Position numbers and translations under genes: made by a program. From assembly GCA_035236585.1 (NCBI GenBank), contig CP141128.1, positions 23,341,618 to 23,405,617 of the forward strand: a DNA stretch of 64,000 nucleotides. Direction: 5' to 3'. This document shows positions 24,651 through 37,899 of this stretch, piece after piece (position 1 is the first letter of the stretch; every line of letters starts with the position of its first letter). Below the pieces are notes generated by a model. It worked only from the letters and a program-made list of their open reading frames with translations, was not told where the DNA came from and ran no database searches. Source of the DNA: Warburgia ugandensis. Taxonomy: Eukaryota; Streptophyta; Magnoliopsida; Canellales; Canellaceae.

Positions 24651-24675
24651 CGGCCTCCATGACCTTATTTATTAT

Positions 24676-24690
24676 GAGAATATATAATAC
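24676..24690 (-). promoter_or_regulatory. Candidate TATA box of the J-protein gene
   Basis: The minus strand reads TATTATATATTCTC about 30 bp upstream of the presumed transcription start. It is placed by position and composition only. Confidence 0.45.
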
Positions 24691-26145
24691 ATGTGTTCAC
24701 GTTTTTTACACTACATGGGTAAAGAGGTATCATAAGGAAACTATGGGAACGTATGCACTGTGGACCCCGTCTGCGCGATCGAATCCGTTAATCTCACATC
24801 TCATGAAGGGATTGCCCCAATTACGCTTATTTTATCTTGATTGTATACGTCTAGGTCCTTTGAAGCTTTGTTTAGGGTTTCTTCAAGAACATATTCCACC
24901 ATAGATTTTTTTTTTGGACTAAAAGAGATATCTATTTGGCATGAGATCAAAAACTTGTCGATCTTTTGATTATTTGCAACTTTAGCGATATTTATTCACA
25001 CATAAATTTTCCCGTGTGTACATTAAAGTGCTTAGCTTCCTTAATTAAGCTAGTGACTAGCTTAGTAGTTGCACCCCTATCTTAACAATTGCATTCTCTT
25101 TTTAATTTATACATTTGTTAGTGGTTTTGAGTTTTTACAACTTCGTTTGATGAGTATCAACAAACTTAACCCTCAAGCCTTCTTTGCCCCAAAAAACTAA
25201 AAAAGGAATAGTAAAGTACCTTTGAATGCCATTAATTCCTACCACTACCACCCATAGGTTTTTCTAGCATAGAACAACCCAGAATGGATTATTATCTTTT
25301 CTTTTTATTGTTTTATTTTGTAGCCTTTCCCAATCTAGTTATGATCCTCTCTTTGTCAATTGCCCCAAGATTCTTATGATAACAAAGAGAGGAAAGCGAA
25401 TCCCTATCCCTCCAACTTGTAGTTTCAAGCCTCCTTTATTATTGCCTGCAGCTCACTAACTAAAAACCTATTTTCTTTGGATGAAAATAAATATTTTTAT
25501 CTTTACCTTTCATTCTAGATGCCTTATTTCATTGCTCTTTCCTCCTAATCGAAGCCAATGAAGCCATCTTATGTCATCAGAATAAGATGAAATTGCTGTC
25601 TTGTGATTGAATCTTGTAGGTCTTTCATAGAGATCAAAATGGGTTGTAACTAACACTAGTAAGATGGATTGGAATATAATAATTTTTCAATTTTTGTAAA
25701 GAACTTATTGGCCGCTAGCCAGTCCTTTGAAATTGTATTGACTGAACAGTGCAAAATTAGACATGCAAATATCAACTCCCTTTTCCTCAAAGCTACAAAT
25801 ACCAACAACTAATTAAAAAGGTATAACTAAGTTAAATAACTAAGAGAAAAAGAGTGTTCTTATCAAGTAAGGAGGATGGATTTTATTTTTCAATGGAGTT
25901 ATGCTTTTTTTCTCATGAAAATCCTTATCTTACCTTGCCCCATGTATCATAAGTAACAAGTGTTTGTTAAAAATCCTAGTGATTTGGTAAAAAGAGATAC
26001 CTCTTCCTTTTACACTAGGTCATAAATTCAAGGTCAGCACTCTCCATCTCATTGAGGTGCATAGAACTAGAAGAGTGTGTGAGTGGTTTCTTTTTGTAAT
26101 TCTTTGCTTGTACAATAAACAATGCTTATTTATAAAAGTCATCTT

Positions 26146-26177
<32 letters not shown>

Positions 26178-27170
26178 TCTCACAAAATTATATTATGAAA
26201 ATAATGACTGGTGCACTTGCTCGCTTAAGAATGAAGTACACTTTTTGAGGCACTCATATGTGCCATGTTGGCATGATCTAATCCATTAATCTAATTGTAG
26301 ACACAAAAATTTTGTTGTACAAGACAATCAAATGAGAACTAATACATCTTTAATTATTTTCCAATGACTTTAACATGTTTTATTGGTTTTACTTGTTTAA
26401 ATCCTTTGCCCAATAATGGATACTATCACCATTGAAGAACTTGAAAGAAGTGAACTACTTTCCATGAAGTCACCTAATTTGAACACATAATTCTTTTGTT
26501 ACACTTTTATACTATTGTGCAATTATTATATCCACATTTGAGCTCTATGCTATCTTGTAATCTAATGATGTTCGTAGATCAAAATTATTTTCATTTATAT
26601 CATTTCCTACCTAGGAATTATCCCACATCAAGCTGACAAGTTAGAACTTCAAGATTTTAGTAGTATACAAGGAAAGTATTTTACAACAAGAAATACATCA
26701 CAATAACTTGTACAAGTATATTTGTAAGACTTGTAACTCAAAATGATAGTTAAACAACTTTGTGGAAAATGGTTACACTCTCTTTTTAAGGTTCTAATTG
26801 GCTATAAGTATTTTAAAGCTTCTTTGAAGAATCTTTGGAAGCTTAGAAAAAGCTTGAGTATCCATATTAGCTAAGCACAAGGATTCATTAGCAATCTCTA
26901 ACATAGTCTTCTTCACTTTAGATTGTTTTAGTTTACTATAGTTTGCTTTAGTTTAATTTAGTTCATTTTGTTACAGTGCACTTTAAATTTAGCTTAATTT
27001 AGTCTAGCTTAAATAGTTTAATCTTGTTAGTTTAGTTCAAACTCAAGTAGCTTGATAGTTTCACAGATTCGAGGAAGGAAGAAATTCATAATTTGAGAGT
27101 ATTGGTGAACAAGCTCTTAAAGAGCTAAACAAAAGATGCAAAAGATAACATCTGATGGTGATGTATTGGA
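24691..27170. other. AT-rich intergenic DNA
   Basis: No host gene is visible. A (TA)n tract lies at about 26150-26178. Around 26920-27050 there is a run of diverged 'TTAGTTTA' units. Nothing else can be assigned. Confidence 0.35.
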
Positions 27171-27179
27171 TCTTGAGAT

Positions 27180-27640
27180 AGCGGATCCTTTCACTGATGT
27201 CAAAATATCAAAAGATTTCAAATTATCCAAGACAACACCCATTTATGATGGCAGGCTATCCTAAAGCTCATGTGGGTGTTTTTGTCATGCATTTTGCTTG
27301 TTTGCTTTTTGCTCATCTGTTCTAAATGACTATGAAAGATAAGGCCTTCACTTGGATGTTGTCAAAGGAAGACATAAATTGAGATAATGGATGACATTAT
27401 AAAGGCATTTGTAAATCATTTTAGATATAATACTCCAGTGTTAGGTTCTAGGAGAGATTTGGAGTTGTTGAAGATGAAACCCAAAGAATCATTCCTTGAA
27501 TTCACGACCACATGGAGAAATAATGCCCAAAATATCAAGAAATGTGCTAGTCAAGAAGGCCAAATTCAAATGATCCTCAGTAACCTTCACCTAGATTATC
27601 AAGTGCCAATCTTTAGTCATTGATTAGATCCTTGACAAAA
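27180..27640 (+). pseudogene. TAT/Ogre-like retrotransposon gag fragment
   Basis: Residues such as VNHFRYNTPVLGSRRDLELL followed by KMKPKESFLEFTTTWRNNA match the capsid part of TAT-lineage gag (pattern F..QF.YN....SRRDLE.L...P.ESF.EF..RWR). A weaker upstream part (about 27190-27370) continues the same domain with stops. An RNA-binding and capsid role is known for the family; this copy is broken and isolated from any pol. Confidence 0.65.
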
Positions 27641-28094
27641 CTAATAAAGACTGGGACATAAGTATTGGAAATGTATGCCTGGAAAGCCATCATACAACAT
27701 TTAGTATAATCTTTCATTCATTATTTCAATACACGTTATTTAATCATGGTGTACTAATACTAAATAACAAGGTACTAAGAACATAAGTTAGTCATAAGAT
27801 GACAAAATACTTAGAGAATCATGTGATAACCTCTAGAACTTTAGGCAATATAGTAGGAGATCCATAAAATGATGGTTGAAAACCATAGGAATGAGAAATG
27901 AAATTCTGGTTCTATGTAAACCTAAAATAATCTTGAAGTAAAAATAAGAATGGGAAATCCAATTCTAGAATATTTGTTGACTGAGATATTTCCATCAGAT
28001 AGAAGATGATCAATTCTCAAATCATCTAAGGTAAAGACCTTGAACATACATAGTGTGTGAAAGTGCTTTGCCCATAGGATGTAACCTCACCTAA

Positions 28095-28870
28095 CATAGG
28101 TGTGTGCTGAGAATCAAAGATCAATGGTGGATCAAGAGTGATGAAAGATCATATAAAACCCTTGAATCATCACATTAATGCCATGAGAGTATACATAGAT
28201 TTCAAGATTGATCAAAGAAGATGAATGGTGATCTAGACTTGGATGTCCAAGATCTCAATTTAAAACTATTGGATTGTGATCATATGTGTGTGGATGATAA
28301 TCAAGGAGTGAACAATATTATTTTAGATGAACATAGGTGTGTGCTAAGAATCAAAGATCAATGGTGGATCAAGAGTGATGAAAGACATCAAGGTATGAAT
28401 GACCTAGACCATCATATAAAACCCTTGAATCATCACATTAATGCCAAGAGAGTATACATAGATTTCAAGATTGATCAAAGAAGATGAATGGTGATCTAGA
28501 CTTGGATGGCCAAGATCTCAATTTAAAACTATTGGTTGTGATCTTATGTGTATGGATAATCATCAAGGAGTGAACAATATTATTTTAGATGAACACAGGT
28601 GTGCGTTGAGAATCAAAGATCAATGGTGGATCAAGAGTGATGAAAGAAATCAAGGTATGAATGACCTAGACCATCATATAAAACCCTTGAATCATCACAT
28701 TAATGCCATGAGAGTATACATAGATTTCAAGATTGATCAAAGAAGATGAATGGTGATCTAGACTTGGATGGCCAAGATCTCAATTTAAAACTACTGGATT
28801 GTGATATTATGTGTGTGGATGATCATCAAGGAGTGAACAATATTATTTTAGATGGATCTAATTGTTTGGA
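28095..28870 (+). repeat. ~262-bp tandem repeat, about three copies
   Basis: ATGAATGGTGATCTAGACTT recurs at 28221, 28484 and 28746 (spacing 263 and 262 bp). A partial unit precedes the first copy and another partial unit ends the array near 28860. Within each full unit the same frame is open for 67-88 codons (for example RIKDQWWIKSDER, GMNDLDHHIKPLNHHIN). The protein matches nothing I know. The array lies 3' of the TAT-like gag fragment and may belong to that element. Confidence 0.88.
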
Positions 28871-30676
28871 TATCCAAAACATCCCACTTATGTCAATTTA
28901 TAAAAGATGCCTATTTTAGACACCTATGAATGATTGGGATTAAATCTTGTGATTGCCCATGGATATGGGGCTAAGGATGGTTCAATTGTTGTTGCTTGAT
29001 GATTGAGGAAGGCCAGCCAAGGGATTCCCTAGCTAAGAAAGCAAAACCCTCACCTCTCTCCCTTTGTGCTTGCTTGGTTGAGGGGTCAATGCTGACTTAA
29101 TCAAAGTTCTATCCTATTGAAGTTTGAAAGTCTTAACTAGGAAGATTTACTAGTTTAGGAACTTCTATCCATTGTAATAGAAATTGCTTGGGTGTGATTG
29201 ATAACCTTATATGTATTAGAAAGTGTAGATTTAGCACAAACTTGGATTCATAAAGTCTTGGAGGTGAAGGTTTCATATTTAGAAAGTCCTTAAGGTCTAA
29301 GCAACTCATGTAACCTAACTACTTTCTTTTTGGTTTTTAGTTGCGTATTGTGGGAGGGTTGTTTTCATTTATATATATGCTCATTGGACATGAATTATAT
29401 GAGTTAGTTGACATTTAATTCAAGATATTCTACTTTGCAAATCTCATTTTTTCCCATAGAGTTTTGGACATGTTTTCTTGTTGGAGGTTGAAGACATTTT
29501 CTTCCAAACCAAATTGGATTGTGCAGAGTGCATCCTAGCTAGCTGGTTTCTCTACACTTGGGTGGATTCTTAAAGTGATGAGATGTGTTGACACTTGTCC
29601 TTGTGGTGGATTCCTAAGGTGGCGAGTTCTTTCTTCCTTCAATCTCTCTTGGTCTTGGTGGATTCCTAGAGTGGCTCTTGGTGGATACTAAGAGTGGAGA
29701 GTATTTTGCAACTTGAATTACTTAGTGATGATTCTATATATGTATATAACTGATACCATCTTAATATTGTAGCGATGTTTTCTATTTCCACAAATTATGG
29801 GATATTTTCTCTCTAATCTTAATTGTTTAATTCTATGAATTTATTCTAACACCCAGTTATATGATGATAACCTATCTAGAATACTATGTATTGTTAGATA
29901 TACATATTATTATTATCCTCGAAATTAAAGAATCTATATTCCTTATGAAATTAATATTTGTCTTGGCTTCTTACACGATGAGATATAAAAGGGTTGATAA
30001 GTAAGTTGGAACATTTATAAACTCATAAAGAGTATATGATGCCAACATGGGACTCATACTCTTATATGGATCAAGATATTCATTGTGGACCATCTTATAA
30101 ATGAACTTGAAAAAACTCAAGGCCTTAGTAATCTTTGATAAAATGTTTATCAAATTTCTATATTTATGTATTTATGCAAGATATTTTAAAAGTTGTTTTG
30201 AAAGAGATTTGAAGTTCAATAAGATAAGGCCCTTTATACTTGATTGTATAAAGATGACATGCTTGGGGGTGAGTAGGTCTACACATCCCATGTTGATGTT
30301 ATAAATGAATATATGTAATTGAAAGGGTATAATGGTAACTATTTATTAGGGTAAAATGATAGTTTTATATAAAGGGTACCTTTGTAATTTATATTCTATG
30401 TGGGTCAAATGTAGTTATTGGTGGTTGGTTATGTTCAAAGCCATACAATCTAATCTAGTGTGTAAAAAATTATCATATAAAATTTAGAAGAGTTTGATTC
30501 ATATTAGCAAAGTGCTTCTTAATAAGATAGATTGAAAAACTTTTAGAAAATTCCTAGGAGTTCACACCATACTAATTAAATGGAATTATAACTAGAAGGG
30601 AAGTAATCTCAATCAAGGATTACTTAGAGAGGAGGTTTCCTCATCTATACATATGTGATCTACTATAGCAACTAAA
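28871..30676. other. AT-rich repeat-derived DNA
   Basis: Contains the phrases GGTGGATTCCTAAGGTGGCG and similar at 29565-29700, as often seen in plant LTRs. No gene or complete element was recognised. Confidence 0.35.
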
Positions 30677-30734
30677 GAAAGAAGAAGAAGAAGAAGAAGA
30701 AGAAGAAGAAGAAGAAGAAGAAGAAGAAGAAGAA
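30677..30734. repeat. (GAA)n microsatellite
   Basis: About 18 uninterrupted GAA units on the plus strand. Confidence 0.97.
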
Positions 30735-31429
30735 AACTACTACACATGCTTCCCTTGAAAGAAATTCTAGTTTTCTCTCTTCATCTCTTCTAGTTCTAAG
30801 GACTGGGACTTGGAGTCACCTCTATGAGAAGAAGAAGATCAAGTAAGGAGCATTGAATCTCAACTAATGGTGGACTAACTAGAGGAGTTATATTTTGATC
30901 CTAGACAAGGTATGTTTAACTATATGGATTTAAGTTTAAGATGCTAATTCACATGATTCAAGATTGATCTAATCAAGTTTTAAAGTTCTTGATCCAAATC
31001 TAGAAAATTTCACAATCTTCTACATATTTTTTGACAATTGTATTAGAGTCATACTTGAGATCATGTGTGTTGTGTTTCAATTGACTCCATTTGATTGAGA
31101 CTACATAGTTACTATTTTGTTCAAATGTAAAAGATTTACACATTGCTTGTTCTATGCATTGCTTTTATTTTCCTTTAAATTTTAATTGAAAATATAGAAC
31201 ATCATAAGCTTTCTAATGGTATTGGCTCACTCAATTTTGAGTTTGTTCGATAGGGTTTCTAATTTAGAAAATATAGTTATAAAAGTGGAGTGTATTTTCA
31301 TTAGTGCATAAGTTATACATGGAATTTGGCTCTAAAATTTTGTTATGTGATACAATTTTTCAAAACAAATCTAATGGTGCAAGTATAATTAATTTTTGAC
31401 ATCATTTAATATATTTTCTTATTTTAACC

Positions 31430-33870
31430 CAAATCTCCTCTCCCTCTGGCCACCCAAGTAAGCCCCTTTCTCTCTACTCTTCTCTTTTTTTGGTGAGTTT
31501 CCTTTAGATCTAAGCCGGATCTGTCATCACCTGGTCGGCAATATGCCAGTGAAAACAGATCCGTCGAATCTATTGAGGATCATCTCTGGGGCAACTCAGA
31601 TGGATGATCCGAGCAGCCTAATGAAACCAGGGGACCTTAAAAACCTAGGATCCGTAAATATAGGAAAATTATGGGCAATCTCTGGCATTGATCAGGACCT
31701 AGATGAACAAACGAGCCAAATTAGACTATTCCATCCCGGTCCACTTGATTGCTACAAGGACACACTGTGTGAAGCACGCCCAAGAATTGCTCATGTAGGA
31801 GCACCCTCATGCGTGCACACATGTGCGGGAGGTGTTTCGGTTTGGCCATAGCACTGTAGCGTCCTATGGACATTGACACATAGGACCCCCCTTATTCCTA
31901 TTGATCTAAACTACAAATTCTTAATTTTTAAGAGCTATACAACTCCTATTAATGATCCGAAAGGTCTGTTAGAATCATATCGATGATGCAAACCTAATTA
32001 TCCAATAAAATCTAGGATCATAGAACAATTTTATCTACCTATGGCCTAAAAACCCTAAGAATCTCATAGATATGCTAGATCAAAGATGATCTGGGCCTAA
32101 TAAGTGGTATATTTAGAAGCTTTAGATATCCAATTCAACCTTGAACTAAGGATGATCATCCTTAGATCATAGATCTGACCACTTATGGATGGGATAAGAG
32201 TCTAAATAGATTATCTAGGCCATTAAGCTATGAACCTGATTAATGATCAGGAAATAATAGTTAGATTCTTATGTACAGGACATCATAAAAACCTTGAAAA
32301 AGATCCAGGATTTAAACTAAAGGAGGACACAAATTAAGTGACATCTTTCAAGGTAGGTAGTTTGATACGACTAAGTTTTCAAATGCCTTTCAAAATCTAA
32401 TTGAATTACTTGACTATATTACCATGTTTAATATGATTTTTGAGATGTGATATTCTTATAATGAGCATGCGAAATTGTCTTCATGATTTATGGTCTTGAA
32501 TGCGATTGCTTGCATTGAACAGATTTTATGTATGCATTGCTCACATGTTTTGAAACTAATTGCATAAATTGCATGATTTATGATGATTGAGATTTGGATT
32601 ATATGTATATATCTTTTTCAGGCTAATGAGCTTGGTGGACACTATGCTGAGAGGTTGTTTATGTAGTGGTTGGCCTTCTGGCCTCTAACCACTAAAGGTG
32701 GTAGGTATCACTACCCAAAGCGGCATTGTCCCTTCCTCGACTACTGTGGTAAATAAGGATGACCACTAGAGGTGCTCACGGCACCCTTTTCGAGGACATA
32801 TCTATAATCGACATGGAGGATATGGTGGGCTGGTCTCTAGATACCGAAAACACGATTTCAAAATAGGTTCTGGTCGTGAGCATAGTTGACCTTATGATTT
32901 TGGTTTTGATATCGATATGCATATTGCATTGAGATGGTCATAGACAAGTACTCATAACCAGTCAGCTTGATGTGTTCGCTAACCTACCTGCTTGATATGT
33001 TTGCTGACCCATTGGCTTGATGTGTTCGCCGAGATATCCACATGCATGATATCTATCGTGGGGTTGAAATTCTATCATTTGATTTGATCAATTACTAATT
33101 TAAGAGTTTTAGTAATTATTACTATTGTACAAATTATTGATTTTGAGCAATTGGCTTGATGTGTTCACCGAAAATTCTAGTGCATAAATTGATTGACTGC
33201 TACTATTTTCGTAATGTTTATATTACTAATTAATGGATTAAATAAAAGTTCCATAATTTGGAAATGTGTAAATGAGTTTTATAATTTATGCATAAATACC
33301 CATGGTTACACAAAATGGAATTGCATGATCTTATTACTTTTCTTAAAATTACGCCTCTTGCATGTCGTGTTTTCAAATTATTAGTATTAGGTCACCCATT
33401 GAGTATGATGAATACTCAACCAAATCCATTATTTTTCAAATCAAACAAAGTATGATTAGAAGGAGCTTCAGAGAGTGTTAATACTATGGTTAAGTGAGTG
33501 AAGGTAAGGCTAAGTGAGGATATAATTGTATCATATTTCATACTGAGTGATCCTTTTAGTATTTGATGTAAAATTAGCTATAAGTGATTATTTGTAACTT
33601 GGGCTGTGATTAACAATCTTAGGAATGGTAATTATTCATTTTTATATTTTGTCCAAAAGATTGCCATGGCATGGTTCATTTATCGTTGATGACAAATTAT
33701 CTGTTCATTAAGATTAATTAATAACACTCGAGGTTTTCGTGAAAAAGTTTCAAATAAAAGGAAATTTTTGTTGCATTCATTTCGAAAAAATAGTTTTAAA
33801 AATAGAGATTGATCTCACAAGTGAAAGCTTGTTATTTTAAAATTGCATTATAAAAACCCAGGTCATCACA
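31430..33870 (+). mobile_element. Chromovirus-type LTR (left end not resolved)
   Basis: It shares the LTR landmarks found at 46.5-51.8 kb: CCACCCAAGTAAGCCCC near 31450, then GGCTAATGAGCTTGGTGG... with CTATGCTGAGAGG near 32620-32650, a 'GAGTATGATGAATACTCA' block near 33400, and a terminal AAACCCAGGTCATCACA ending at 33870. No internal domain follows it, so it is a solo or truncated LTR. A 102-codon open frame at 31543-31851 lies inside it and is not a gene. Confidence 0.65.
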
Positions 33871-34431
33871 AAAAGGATCAAAAGGAATGGTTTAAATATT
33901 GAGAAAAGTTCTCATAAGGTTAAAATAGTAAAGAATTGAAGGGGCAAAGGAAATTGTTTGCATTGCTAGATAATAGAAAACTAAAAGGTAATTGTTTTCC
34001 ATTCCTAGATGTCTCTAGAAAAGAATATCTTTAGGGAGCATCTATTATAAGCTTACTAATATGATTCGAGCTCCCATTTCATGGTATATCAACTTTGTTG
34101 ATATGACTATTGAATGAAATTTGATTGCTGGACTTCTAGGAATGGAAAATACAAATTGATGTAAAGCCTTAATGAAAGAACGAAGAAGAAGTTGCCATTA
34201 TACTTATAGAGAGAATCACATTTGAACTTGAGGATGTAACACATTAAGAATATAGAGAAATTTACTCATAGTATTTGTAATAACTTTGATAGATACTCAT
34301 TCTATATGATAGTAAAGGAATTATCAAATGATCTAGTGAATATTTTGTTGAAATCCACATAGTTCAAAACACTAAGTATCTTACATATATCAAATTCCTT
34401 TAGAAAGGGATAAGATAAATAAAAGTAGTAT
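33871..34431. other. Unassigned AT-rich DNA
   Basis: No coding sequence or family-specific repeat was recognised between the LTR end and the RTE target-site duplication. Confidence 0.3.
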
Positions 34432-34444
34432 ATTCAACTTAATT

Positions 34445-37400
34445 CATCATCATCATCAAGACCTTATTCAAATTAGGGGTCGGTCACATGAATCTTGTTT
34501 CTCCATTCCCCTCTATTAAGTGACATAGCTTCATTTAGTCCTAAAGTCTTTAAATCTTTTCTTACCACTTCTATCCACATTCTTTCAGGCATTCCCCTTG
34601 CTCTTTTAGAAACCTTTGACTTGGATTGCCTCACTACTTCTAATTGGTGCCCTTTTTGGTCTATGTTGGACATGTCCAAACCATCTAAGTCTAATCTCCC
34701 TTATCTCGTTACTTATTAGTGCTACTCCTAAGTTTCCTCTAATGTTTTCATTTCTAATTCTATCCTTTCATGTCTTTCCATTCATCCATCTCAACATCCG
34801 CATTTTGGTAACACTCGTCCTATGTACATGTTGTTCCTTAACTACCTAACACTCTAATCCATAGAGCATGGCTAGGCTTACAACCATCCTATATAATTTT
34901 CCTTTTAGTATGTGAGGCTCCCTCTGATCACACAAAACTCCAGAGTATCTCCATTTGTTCCACCCTGCTTGGATTCTCTCGGTAACCTCCCTCTCAATCT
35001 CTCCACTCTCATGAACTATCGATCTTAAGTATTAGAAGTGTTCTTTTAGGGGACTTCTTGGTTATTAATCTTTACTAGTGCTCTACTCTAACTCCTCTCC
35101 TTGCTAAAATTGCATTCAATATACTTTATGTTAGTTTGACTACTTTTAAATCCTTTAGATTCTAATGTATCTCTCCATAACTTTAGCTTTGTGTTTACGC
35201 CCTTCTGTTGTCTCATCAACCAAAAATATATCATTTGCAAATAACATGCTCTATGGAATCTCCTTGTGCAAATGTTTTGTTAACTCATCCATGACCAATA
35301 TAAAAAGGTATGGGCTCAATGCTGATCCTTGGTGCAATCCTATAGTGACAGGAAACTCATCATTCTCTTTACTAATGGCCCTAACATTTGTTACTACTCT
35401 CTCATACATGTCCTTAATTATGTCTATATACCCCCTTGAAACCCCTTTTTTGCCCAACACAAACCATATTAATAAGTCTTTTCTAAGTCAATAAAGACCA
35501 TGTGGAGGTCCTTCCTCATCTCCTTATATGTCTATAAATTGTCAAAGCAAGAAAATAGCTTTGATGGTAGATTTCCTAGGCATGAAACCAAACTAATTCT
35601 CCGATACACTTATCTCATGCCGTAGCTTCTTCTCCGTCACTCTTTCAAAAAGTTTCATGTATGGCTCATAAGTTTGATCTTCGATATTTAGTGCAACTCT
35701 GTATTTCTCCTTTATTCTTGAAAATTGGTACAATAGAGCTCTTCCTCCATTCATCCAGCATTATCTTTGATTTCACAATCTTGTTAAATAATTTTGTCAA
35801 TCTAACTACCCCAGTATTTCCCATATACTTCTGAACCTCTATTAGTATACCATCATGCCCCAAAGCCTTTCCTGATTTTATCTTTTTCAAGGCCACTTTC
35901 ACTTTAGGTATTTTAATCCCATGGTTATATCTATGATGCCGAACATTACTTGGGTTTACGATACTTTCAAACCCTATATTCTCAAGGTAATTGTCATTTA
36001 ACAATTTTTTAGAGTAACTTTCCCATCCTTGTTTGATCTCGTCATCTTTAACTAATACCCTTTGGTCATCACTTCTAATATACTTAATGTGGTCTAAGTC
36101 CTTGCTCTTCCTTTCTCTTGTTTTACAAGTTTAAACACCTCTTTCTCACCTTCTGTTGTTCCTATCTATTATAGAGATAATCATATGGCTTAAGTTTAGC
36201 CTCACTTACTACTCTCTTAGCAACCTTTTAGCATTATTATATTGCTCAAAGTTTTCATTACTTTTAGTTCTCTGCCATGCTTCAAAATACACACATTTCT
36301 CTTTAATAACTTTCTGTCCTTTTTCACCCCACCACCAAATTTCCTTTTTTGGTTGCCTTTTACCTTTAGATATTCCCAGGACATCTTTTGCCACTTTCTT
36401 AATGGACATGGCCATATTAGTCCACTTTGTGTTTACTTCTATTTCATTGTTCTAGTTTCCTTCTACTATCTACTTGTTTGTAAATGATGTTATCTTCTCT
36501 CCTTTGAAGTTCTCCACTTAGTTTTTTGACACCTATTAAGTTCATTTCCTTTTTTATATACTTTAATGTAGATATCCATAACCATTAATCTATGTTGTGA
36601 GGTTAGACTCTCACCAGGTATCACCTTACAATCCTTACACATTGATCTTTTGACATTCATAAGCAAGAAAAAGTCTATTTGGCTTTTACATGGTCCACTT
36701 TCAACGGTTAGTAAGTGTTCATCCCCCATATAATTTCTTTCTCTAATACGATTACATGCTAAGTATCCTTCTTTTTCTTTTCCTACATGACAATTAAAAT
36801 CGGCTCCTATAAATATCCCCTCTATGTTAAGAATGTCTTGCATGACTCCTATATCTTCTAAGAACTGTCTCTTGATTCTATCCTCTAACCCTACTTGTGG
36901 TGCATATGCACTAATGACATTTGTGATATTCTCTCCTAAGACAAGTTTCAGTAGTATAATTTTGTCACTGGTTCTTTTAACATACACAAGTTTATCCTTT
37001 AACTCTTAATCTACCATTATCCCTACACCATTTCTATTATTGTCTTTTTCTATGTACCAAAGCTTATAAACTAATCAATTTTTATAGTTTTAGGCCCTTT
37101 CCACTTGGTTGCTTAGATACAAGCGATGTTGACTCTCCTACATTTCATCGTATCCACTAACTCTAGACTCCTACATGTCAATGTGCCTATATTCAATGTG
37201 GGGATATGAATCTTGTTCTCTTGACTTAGTCTATTTACCTGCTCACTTCTTGAACGGTAGGGGAACCCATGCATAATTTCCACTATACCTGGGTTTTGAT
37301 GCAACGCATCTCTTCTGAGGAAATGCTCTAGCAACCCTTGCTTGTTTTCCACTACACTCAGGATTCGATGTAGCGCGTCACTTTTGGGGGAATGCCCTAG

Positions 37401-37621
37401 CAGCCCTTAGCCATTTTCCACTGCATCTACGACCTAATGCTATGCGCCGCTTATAGGGAATGCACTAGCTTGTAGGAGTGTCATAAGTTGATTCATGCAT
37501 GGGGTTTGCCATGGGTTTTCCTTGCTAGCTGCTACTTGATGCAAAACCCTCCTCCTTTATTCGGGCTAGGGACTGGATGCCATAAAACCATATAGAACTA
37601 AAACCACACAGGCGGAGTTAA
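34445..37621 (-). mobile_element. Near full-length RTE-clade LINE with 13-bp target-site duplication
   Basis: The 13-bp repeat ATTCAACTTAATT flanks it at 34432-34444 and 37622-37634. The minus strand starts with a leader (AACTCCGCCTGTGTGGTTTT) and encodes endonuclease then reverse transcriptase. It ends with the RTE 3' signature, GACCCCTAATTTGAATAAGG then TCTTGATGATGATGAT. The length of 3.18 kb is close to that of full plant RTE elements. It is the same family as the truncated copy at 15572-16190, with the shared C-terminal block [12 protein letters not shown]. Confidence 0.93.
34473..37352 (-). pseudogene. RTE LINE polyprotein (endonuclease + RT), disrupted
   Basis: From the N-terminus: LNIGTLTCRSLELVDTMKCR (start of the apurinic-type endonuclease), VISAYAPQVG and FIGADFNCHVGKE (endonuclease core), KIKSGKALGHDGILIEV and WRKSSIVPIFKNKG (RT), then LHQGSALSPYLFILVMDEL. 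The palm motif is next, and [20 protein letters not shown] is near the C-terminus. It is split over several frames by stops and indels. The catalytic F-A-D-D motif reads F-A-N-D because the codon at 35233-35235 is AAT, so RT would be inactive even apart from the frameshifts. Confidence 0.88.
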
Positions 37622-37899
37622 ATTCAACTTAATTGTGGTGTTTATAATTAGATCATATCTAGTGTCAACCCAAGTTCTAAAATAACACTTCTATTGAAAA
37701 TTTTCTTTCAAAGTGGGTTCCTAGTTTAAAAGCATTTTTTAAATACTCATTCACCATTTTAAAACTCCGAGTGCCATTATCCATCCATTAACTATTTAGG
37801 AATATGGGCTCACATCTAAGCATTTTATTCTTATTCTATAAAAATAACGAAGTTGCCCAGAATTGTTAGTCATACCACATAGTATAAAAATCATGATTC

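Noticed and set aside
28095..28870. Regular repeats suggestive of a CRISPR array
   Set aside because: The units are 262 bp long and contiguous, without unique spacers, and the DNA is plant nuclear. It is an ordinary tandem repeat.
31543..31851. 102-codon open frame
   Set aside because: It lies within a chromovirus LTR and the related LTR sequences do not conserve the frame.
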